Origin: an uncultured Lentisphaerota bacterium
Lineage (GTDB): Bacteria; Verrucomicrobiota; Lentisphaeria; Victivallales; GWF2-50-93
NCBI GenBank assembly: GCA_903872565.1
Contig: CAIQLG010000542.1
Coordinates: 1 to 38,180 of the forward strand
Length of the DNA stretch: 38,180 nt
Direction: 5' to 3'
Part shown: in pieces, positions 32,857-38,180 of the stretch
How positions within the stretch are numbered: position 1 is the first letter of the stretch
Layout: the number at the start of each line of letters is the position of its first letter
Notes under the pieces: model-generated
The model's database searches: none
Told to the model about the DNA's origin: nothing
Seen by the model: only the letters and a program-made list of their open reading frames with translations
Made by a program: the position numbers and the translations under genes

Positions 32857-33798
32857 CTATTTGGGCCAAAGAAGCCAAAGATAGGAAATATATACCAAAA
32901 GGAGGAAAACACCTTCCTTCCGGCTGATAATTCTACCAGTCTTCATAAATGGCAGGAGGATGATTGCTGTTCCGACCATATATATGATGTCCGTGGCACT
33001 TATTTGAGGGCAGTCTATCGGGCAGATGATGCCGGTCAGCCCCATAATCGCAAGGATGTTGAAGATGTTCGAGCCGACAATGTTCCCGATGGAAATGTCT
33101 GAATGTTTCTTGAATGCGGCAACAACTGAAGTCGCAAGCTCGGGGAGGCTTGTTCCTGCGGCCACGATGGTAAGTCCTATGACTGCCTCGCTAATTCCGA
33201 TAAGCCTTCCGGCGGCAACTGCGCCTTTCAGAAAGAGCATCGATCCCACGACAAGAGTGGCAAGTCCTGACATTATGAAAATTATGTCGAGCAAGAATCC
33301 CTTTTTCTGCGGAGTTGATTCGGGAAGCATATTGGAAACGTCAAGGTGTTCTTTCCTGGACATCCGAATCAATGTCCACGTATAAATGATTATCCCCGAG
33401 AACATTAAGATACCCTCGATACGGTTAACATGTCCCCCAAAATACACGATGAGTCCAAACACGATGGAGCATAATATCATAAATGGAACATCGAACCTGA
33501 GGAGCCGCAATTGGACTGTGAGGGGGCTTATCAGTGCGGACAATCCGAGGATCAAGGCAATGTTGAAGATATTCGAACCCACCACATTTCCAACTGAGAC
33601 ATCTCCCATGCCATTAAAACCCGATTCCACGCTTACGAACATTTCCGGCATGCTTGTTCCGAACGCGACAACGGTCAGCCCTATTACAAGTGGGGAAATC
33701 TTGAGTCTCAAGGCGAGACTCGCACTCCCGCGGACGAGCCATTCCGCACCGTAGTACAGGCAGGCAAGGCCGGAGATGAGATAGATCGCTATTAGCAT
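32857..33798 (-). CDS. Calcium/sodium antiporter (CaCA family, YrbG-like)
   Basis: This inner-membrane exchanger would move Ca2+ against Na+ (or H+). The 313-residue protein has about ten hydrophobic segments in two inverted halves. Each half carries the alpha-repeat pair: GTSMPEMFVS with GNVVGSNIFNIAL in the first, and GTSLPELATS with GNIVGSNIFNILA in the second. The acidic residues and Asn of both repeats are intact. It is followed at 112 bases by the XRE gene on the same strand. No operon partner is obvious. Confidence 0.92.
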   Translation of the reverse strand: MLIAIYLISGLACLYYGAEWLVRGSASLALRLKISPLVIGLTVVAFGTSMPEMFVSVESGFNGMGDVSVGNVVGSNIFNIALILGLSALISPLTVQLRLLRFDVPFMILCSIVFGLIVYFGGHVNRIEGILMFSGIIIYTWTLIRMSRKEHLDVSNMLPESTPQKKGFLLDIIFIMSGLATLVVGSMLFLKGAVAAGRLIGISEAVIGLTIVAAGTSLPELATSVVAAFKKHSDISIGNIVGSNIFNILAIMGLTGIICPIDCPQISATDIIYMVGTAIILLPFMKTGRIISRKEGVFLLLVYISYLWLLWPK

Positions 33799-34006
33799 AA
33801 ATCCTCAGTGCCTTTATTTTACAGTTCTATGCTTTAATTCTATGTTTTAATTGTATATAAAATCCAAAACTCGAAGCACGAAATTAGAAACAATCTCAAA
33901 ATAAAATCCAAATCCTCAAAATAATGTTTGAAACATTTGAAAGTTCATTAATTCCCAATTTCAGAGTTTCTGTTATGTTGAGCTCAATATAACAGGAAAT
34001 CTGAAG
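33799..34006. other. Spacer with degenerate AT-rich repeat words
   Basis: Region 33830-33960 is built of drifting words such as TCTATGTTTTAATT, AAAATCCAAA, ACTCGAAGCACGAAATTAG and GAAACATTTGAAAG. No open frame or convincing terminator is seen. It resembles decayed tandem repeat DNA, as at 10140-10215. Confidence 0.4.
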
Positions 34007-35833
34007 CTAGTTCCCGGATTTGGGCTGGATATATATTCTCGAGACCAGTTCGGATTTTTCTCTGTATCCGTTGGCAAAAGTCCTGCCATAGTCCCGTTGA
34101 ACGTCGAAAAAGACGATCAATGGCGAGTCTGTCTCCTCAAGTACTATCGATATTTTGTTGGATCCGAGTTTGACTTCGGCCGCAAGTTCGAGGAATCCCG
34201 GCTTCTTCAACTCGACTGTGGCCTTCTCTCCGTTCACGGAGAATACCGCCCTGCCCCCATTATTGAATGCTACCAGCATTGCGAATTTCGCAGTTTCTCC
34301 CCCCACTCCAACATCGAAGATCTTTATCAGCTCGTCGCCAGTCTTGAGATCGTGTGGCCGCCATCCGCCGAAAGAAAATGGCCCATTGTCCATGACAAGC
34401 AATGAAGTTCCTAGATCTGAATGCACTCCGTGCGGCCTGGCAATCCGCATTATGCCGGGCTCGCAGAAGATCCTGTAGAGCGAATATCCCATACCGACTA
34501 TGACAAGAGATGCGAAAAGTATCCCTAGATGCTTGTAGATAAGAGTCCTCCATTTTCTCATTCTGTAATTGAATGTCATACCGGCGACAAATAATCCGGC
34601 GGACACCGCGAGGAGTGGAAGGATCGCCAGACGAAACCTTGTGAGATTGTAAAATGCCGCTGTGGCGAACCAGCATGCAACAATGAAATACCATAGTAGC
34701 AAATGGCTTATGAAGTTTGAGGAAGCTAACCTGACCGGAAGTTTTTTCAGATTTGCCATCGCCATCAATCCTATTAAAAATCCTGCCAGCCCCAGCGAAA
34801 GAATCATTGGTGAAGTAAGAAATCCGAAAAGCTTCAGGTATTTTGACTTTGCGCCATTGAACGTGATGTCAATGTTGTTGGGGATCTCCTCTCCGTCCCA
34901 GAAAAGAAGGAGTTTCCGGAACTGAAGCTCAAGAAATGCCGCCGGCTCCTCCATGAACCAATTCATGATACGATTGGTTACCGGGACTTGATCCTGTGAA
35001 GCCATCCAGGCCTTGTATGTGTCAGGATATTCCATCGGACCGGGGCCAGCATCCGGATTCCTGCCGCCTGGCGGTGCTTCCGGTGTGTTGCCAAGCGCGA
35101 TGACTGCGGGCCCCGCAGTCGAAGGACCGCAAAATTTCCCTAGCACGCAAGTGTTCCTTATGGAAAATGGTATCTGCACGAAAATCACTGCGGCAAGGAA
35201 AAATAAAGGTGTTGAACATCTGATAAGCCTCTTGCTGCCTCTCATGGAGATGAAAGAGACCACAAGGATTCCAGGCACCAGAAACCAGGCATTACCACGG
35301 GCAAGGATGGCACATCCGGTGACTAGCCCCGCAACCGCCCAGAGGTAAAGTTTTTTCCTTTTCACAGCATATAGCGACACAAGCAGAATCAGAGAGATCA
35401 GGAAAGCCTGCAATGTCTCTATCAGATGGTAAGGGACATAGAAAATCAAAATGGACGAGAATGCCGTAAGCAGTCCGGCAACTATTCCGGCTCGCCTCCC
35501 GGCTATAAGCGATGCGGAAATGATTGACACATAGACTGTAAGCGCTGAAAGAATCATCTGGGCGACTATCACCGCCCATACGGATTTCCCCAGAATAAGA
35601 TGGCTCAACGGCAGAAAAACCGCATAGTAGAGAGGCTGATAGTAGAATTCCTTCGTGAATTTGCCGTCCGAGACTTCCCCGGAAAGTTTCATATAGGTCG
35701 CCATATCGGTGAACGAAGATGGCATGGTGACGGCAGGATCATTCTGAAACAGCTCGCAGGAAACCTCGTAGCGGGCAAATAACGCGATAAACGCTATCGC
35801 AATGGCAATGAAAATGAAATTCCGTTTTATCAT
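34007..35833 (-). CDS. Membrane glycosyltransferase, GT39/PMT-like, with a C-terminal beta-rich domain
   Basis: The 608-residue product has a short cytoplasmic start, a first membrane helix (FIFIAIAIAFIALFA) and roughly ten further helices to about residue 470. This resembles polyprenyl-phosphate-sugar-dependent transferases of the GT39/ArnT type. The first loop has Asp residues (FTDMATYMKLSG), fitting the catalytic position of that fold, and YYQPLYYAVFLPL follows. The last ~140 residues are soluble and strand-rich (FDVGVGGETAKFAMLVAFN, VFSVNGEKATVEL), like a carbohydrate-binding jelly roll; such a tail is not universal. ATG 35833 is chosen over 35893; GGAG is close (2 bases). Acceptor and sugar are unknown. 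Confidence 0.75.
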   Translation of the reverse strand: MIKRNFIFIAIAIAFIALFARYEVSCELFQNDPAVTMPSSFTDMATYMKLSGEVSDGKFTKEFYYQPLYYAVFLPLSHLILGKSVWAVIVAQMILSALTVYVSIISASLIAGRRAGIVAGLLTAFSSILIFYVPYHLIETLQAFLISLILLVSLYAVKRKKLYLWAVAGLVTGCAILARGNAWFLVPGILVVSFISMRGSKRLIRCSTPLFFLAAVIFVQIPFSIRNTCVLGKFCGPSTAGPAVIALGNTPEAPPGGRNPDAGPGPMEYPDTYKAWMASQDQVPVTNRIMNWFMEEPAAFLELQFRKLLLFWDGEEIPNNIDITFNGAKSKYLKLFGFLTSPMILSLGLAGFLIGLMAMANLKKLPVRLASSNFISHLLLWYFIVACWFATAAFYNLTRFRLAILPLLAVSAGLFVAGMTFNYRMRKWRTLIYKHLGILFASLVIVGMGYSLYRIFCEPGIMRIARPHGVHSDLGTSLLVMDNGPFSFGGWRPHDLKTGDELIKIFDVGVGGETAKFAMLVAFNNGGRAVFSVNGEKATVELKKPGFLELAAEVKLGSNKISIVLEETDSPLIVFFDVQRDYGRTFANGYREKSELVSRIYIQPKSGN

Positions 35834-35905
35834 AACTCCATATCGTTGAAATGTTGAATAAAAAACAACTGCAAATTGACCACAGAGACACAAAGGCGCA
35901 GAGAT

Positions 35906-36295
35906 TTATCGCCAGTTCAGCTCGACTACGTTTTTTTCTTTATCAAAGCTGATTACAATAACATCATCTTTTGCTTGCGCCGGATATCTCTTAAGGTTCT
36001 TTGTATATACATGTACGAGGTCTGATGTGTGTGACTGTCGCCATTCGTCCGATGCGGCAATTGAGTCAAGCTTGGCAAACATGTCACTTGCAGATGTTGA
36101 TGCTGTGAATTGCGCTACGAATGGCCCAGAAGACACATCCAATGTTCCACCATTGAATGTCCCGCACGTGTCAAAAAAACGTTTAAGTTCTGGATATTTC
36201 TTCAAGTCCGCCGGTGTTTGTTTTACTACTTCGTCGGAACACGAGGACATTACAATGGCAAGACAAATACCAATAAATAAATGCTTACTCTTCAT
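35906..36295 (-). CDS. Small lipoprotein of unknown function
   Basis: I do not recognise this family. From ATG 36295 the 129-residue product begins KSKHLFIGICLAIVMSSC, a lipoprotein signal with the modified Cys at 19, so it should be lipid-anchored. The rest is one compact alpha/beta domain (FVAQFTASTSASDMFAKLD, then DDVIVISFDKEKNVVELNW). An upstream ATG at 36331 would bury the signal. It lies between vapC and the membrane glycosyltransferase on the same strand, so it may be co-transcribed with either. Confidence 0.7.
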   Translation of the reverse strand: MKSKHLFIGICLAIVMSSCSDEVVKQTPADLKKYPELKRFFDTCGTFNGGTLDVSSGPFVAQFTASTSASDMFAKLDSIAASDEWRQSHTSDLVHVYTKNLKRYPAQAKDDVIVISFDKEKNVVELNWR

Positions 36296-36342
36296 TTCTT
36301 TCACGTCCATTTGCGTGTTTCGCAGGCTCAAAAAAGATTCAG

Positions 36343-36735
36343 TTATGACTTGTCAGTAGAAAATCCAATTACATCGGTATGATCAGAAAATTTCATCAAC
36401 TCTTTATCGGCGGTGACAAGCTGGCAATTATTTAATTTCGCCGAGGCTAAAATAATTGCATCGGGAAGTTTTATTTTTTTTGATCTGCGGATTACCGCTA
36501 TCTTTTCTCTCAATTCGATATCGTCATGGGTTATGTCAAGCACTGAAATCCTAGAAAGAAACTCATCTATTAGCCTCGCATCCGTCTCCAAAAGGCCGGG
36601 GAAAGAGCGATATTCCAAATCCGAAATAACCGAACAGGCAATGAAATCAGCGGTTTCAATTATCTTGAGTATTTCGGCATTTCCCTTTAGCAATTCAATT
36701 ATCGCATTTGTGTCAAGAAAAAACCTACCACTCAT
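36343..36735 (-). CDS. vapC: PIN-domain toxin of a VapBC-type pair
   Basis: VapC toxins are Mg2+-dependent RNases. The 130-residue protein has the PIN acidic residues: Asp in FLDTNAIIELL, Glu in DLEYRSF, Asp in LPDAIILASA and Asp in TADKEL. ATG 36735 is chosen because it lies inside the end of the antitoxin gene (11-base overlap), a common arrangement for coupled translation. An ATG at 36765 would overlap further and adds non-family residues. All key residues are intact, so activity is expected. Confidence 0.9.
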   Translation of the reverse strand: MSGRFFLDTNAIIELLKGNAEILKIIETADFIACSVISDLEYRSFPGLLETDARLIDEFLSRISVLDITHDDIELREKIAVIRRSKKIKLPDAIILASAKLNNCQLVTADKELMKFSDHTDVIGFSTDKS

Positions 36736-36943
36736 TGCGCATCTTCCTTTGGATGGAAACGGCATTCCCGTTCCAATTGAGTTTTCCCGCTAAATCGTCA
36801 AAGTTATATCTTTTAGCTTCAGGTTCTTCAACTGTCTCCTTGGCCATAAGCACAACCTTAACGTGTTTAAACTTGAATTTCTGATAGTCCGGGATTTTTA
36901 TATACTGTCCTCTGACATCCGTCTCAAATTCCATAGCATACAT
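36725..36943 (-). CDS. vapB: Antitoxin partner of the PIN-domain toxin
   Basis: The 72-residue protein is directly upstream of, and overlaps, vapC. The N-terminal half (EFETDVRGQYIKIPDYQKFK) is strand-rich and probably binds DNA. The C-terminal half (YNFDDLAGKLNWNGNAVSIQ) resembles the toxin-wrapping tail seen in other VapB-like antitoxins. AGGAG lies 6 bases before ATG 36943; a second ATG is three codons in. The exact antitoxin family is not certain. Confidence 0.82.
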   Translation of the reverse strand: MYAMEFETDVRGQYIKIPDYQKFKFKHVKVVLMAKETVEEPEAKRYNFDDLAGKLNWNGNAVSIQRKMRNEW

Positions 36944-37044
36944 AATTCACTCCTGCATATGTTTTACCCATACACCACAAAACAAAAAAAATCAACAAGT
37001 TTGCTTAAAGTAATCCGATTGATTCCTTCAATAAGTCAAAAGTA

Positions 37045-37173
37045 TTATAAATTATAGTTAATCGTTTCCTCTTCTCCTGTGATTGATATTCTAAAAAAAC
37101 TACTACCAAGGACAGAATGAAATGGAATAATAGGAAACAAAAGGAACACTGCTAAAACAAATACTCTCTTCAT
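37045..37173 (-). CDS. Small secreted-peptide ORF (42 codons)
   Basis: On the - strand ATG 37173 opens a 42-codon frame: KRVFVLAVFLLFPIIPFHSV, then LGSSFFRISITGEEETINYNL and TAA at 37045-37047. The first ~22 residues form a good signal peptide, and GGGGG lies 9 bases upstream of the ATG. It may be a small exported peptide or the truncated front of a lost gene. It sits alone in the 430-base spacer between vapB and frr. I do not recognise the family. Confidence 0.4.
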   Translation of the reverse strand: MKRVFVLAVFLLFPIIPFHSVLGSSFFRISITGEEETINYNL

Positions 37174-37331
37174 GAAATTTATCCCCCTTGTTTTAATTAT
37201 TGTCAAGCTAGGCTATTGGCAATTCTTCAATTTCCATTGCCGACGGAAATACGACTTATAGGACGAATGGGATGAATAGGACGTGGACGGCCAACAATTT
37301 GCCGACTCTGTACGCCAGTATATCATGGTGT

Positions 37332-37366
37332 TTTTCCGGTGAACGGTCAACGGAAAACGGTGAACG
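37332..37366. repeat. Short repeat next to frr
   Basis: GGTGAACGG (37338-37346) recurs as GGTGAACG (37359-37366). TTTTCCG (37332-37338) pairs with CGGAAAA (37351-37357). It sits just after the frr stop on the - strand, but no T-run follows the stem there, so it is a repeat and not a clear terminator. Confidence 0.4.
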
Positions 37367-37373
37367 AAATAAT

Positions 37374-37940
37374 TTACAATGCCATCAGTTCGTTTTCCTT
37401 CTTGTGGACTACTGCGTCAACCTCTTTGATGTAGTCGTCGGTGAGTTTCTGAATCTTATCTAGGTTGGTTTTCAGATCGTCTTCTGTAATCTTGCTGTCC
37501 TTCTGGGCTTTTTTCGCGATCTCGTTCGAGTCTCTGCGGATGTTTCGTATGGCGACTCTGGCTTCCTCCGCCCGTGTTTTCACCTGCTTCGTAAGGGATT
37601 TCCTGCGTTCTTCGCTTAGTTCGGGGATTGGCAGCCTCAGGATTCTGCCGTCGCTGACGGGCGAAATTCCGATGTTCGAGGCCTGAATTGCCTTTTCAAT
37701 CGCGGTCACGGAGGAAGGATCCCACGGCTGGATGACGAGCAGTCTGGGTTCCGGCGCGGTGATTCCTGCGATTTCCTTCAGCCTGGTCGGGGTTCCATAG
37801 TAGTCCACTGAAATGTTTTCGACAAGGCCCGGCGAAGCCTTGCCTGTCCTGACCGCGTTGAAATCCGTCTGCATATGTTCCACGGTTTTCATCATGTGCT
37901 CTTCGGTGTACTCGAGAAGGGTGTCAATGCCAACGTTCAT
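37374..37940 (-). CDS. frr: Ribosome recycling factor
   Basis: RRF splits post-termination ribosomes together with EF-G. The 188-residue protein has the usual length and motifs: HMQTDFNAVRTGKASPGLVE, VDYYGTPTRLKEIA, LLVIQPWDPSSVTAIEKAI, GRILRLPIPELSEERRKSL and the C-terminal helix ending ENELMAL. Coiled-coil helices form domain I and the middle insert domain II. AGGAG lies about 7 bases before the ATG. pyrH, its frequent neighbour, would lie beyond the window edge. Confidence 0.96.
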   Translation of the reverse strand: MNVGIDTLLEYTEEHMMKTVEHMQTDFNAVRTGKASPGLVENISVDYYGTPTRLKEIAGITAPEPRLLVIQPWDPSSVTAIEKAIQASNIGISPVSDGRILRLPIPELSEERRKSLTKQVKTRAEEARVAIRNIRRDSNEIAKKAQKDSKITEDDLKTNLDKIQKLTDDYIKEVDAVVHKKENELMAL

Positions 37941-37972
37941 GATATTTCTCCTATTTTTTGCTTACAACATAT

Positions 37973-38001
37973 AAGATAATTGTGTTCTTGAACATTTCCA
38001 A
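37973..38001 (-). promoter_or_regulatory. Candidate promoter of frr
   Basis: On the - strand TTGGAA (38001-37996) and TATCTT (37978-37973) are separated by 17 bases, starting transcription about 25 bases before the frr ATG. Both boxes deviate from consensus by two bases. If used, frr can be transcribed independently of any upstream pyrH. Confidence 0.35.
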
Positions 38002-38114
38002 CAGAATTGCGCCTGCAACAACAGAAAAGATAGCGCATTTCTTTCATATATTAACATACGTGGGGAATGGGGGAATGGCATTGCTGTGAACTTAACCGGC
38101 TTCGCCGGGGCTTA

Positions 38115-38168
38115 TGTAGCCGCCTCCATGTTGGAGGCGACTTCACGGCCAACATGGCCGTGGCTACA
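38115..38168. repeat. Dispersed palindromic repeat, copy 4 (short form, opposite orientation)
   Basis: TGTAGCCGCCTCCATGTTGG (38115-38134) through hairpins CGCCTCCATGTTGGAGGCG and CACGGCCAACATGGCCGTG to GGCTACA. Relative to the 18098 copy the two hairpins appear in reverse order, so it lies inverted. It sits upstream of frr and near the window edge. Confidence 0.85.
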
Positions 38169-38180
38169 AGTTTCAAGCCA

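Overview
The window reads as chromosome from a Gram-negative-type bacterium of moderate GC. An arylsulfatase, a PQQ-propeller protein with a Rossmann-like front, a cupin, a standalone Cache lipoprotein, Lnt and many palindromic spacer repeats together suggest the PVC superphylum (Lentisphaerota/Kiritimatiellota-like). That placement is inference from gene style; there is no rRNA gene to anchor it.

Layout. 1-5.5 kb, + strand: the tail of an unknown gene, HPr and enzyme I of the phosphotransferase system, a dCMP deaminase, and ClpC with its Shine-Dalgarno (SD) inside the deaminase end. 5.5-11.1 kb, - strand: a Cache-domain lipoprotein, a phosphomannose-isomerase-like cupin and a 1058-residue secreted PQQ-propeller protein. 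11.5-18 kb: an exported coiled-coil protein, a convergent PurN-like formyltransferase, a sulfatase, then PurU and Lnt in tandem. 18.3-28.1 kb is housekeeping metabolism: MTA phosphorylase divergent from a class II aldolase (possible methylthio-sugar salvage), an ABC ATPase translationally coupled to RibBA, LeuC, and a - strand series ClpB, Rrf2 regulator, cysteine synthase.

28.4-32.4 kb is the accessory region. It holds an AT-rich type II restriction-modification pair (beta-class methyltransferase plus AlwI/Nt.BspD6I-family endonuclease), followed immediately by the decapitated C-terminus of a type ISP restriction-modification enzyme. Further on, a near-consensus sigma70 promoter drives a tRNA-like sequence whose anticodon arm is too short to hold an anticodon.

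32.4-38.2 kb, - strand: an orphan XRE regulator, a Na+/Ca2+ exchanger, a GT39-like membrane glycosyltransferase, a small lipoprotein, a VapBC pair, a 42-codon secreted-peptide ORF, and ribosome recycling factor.

Spacers carry several repeat families. The main one, with TGTAGCC...GGCTACA ends and two hairpins, occurs four times (2.3, 18.1, 32.1 and 38.1 kb). No CRISPR array, transposase, integrase, rRNA or canonical tRNA was seen. No wholly new system is proved. The best leads are the tRNA-like transcript, the restriction-modification replacement scar and the repeat families.
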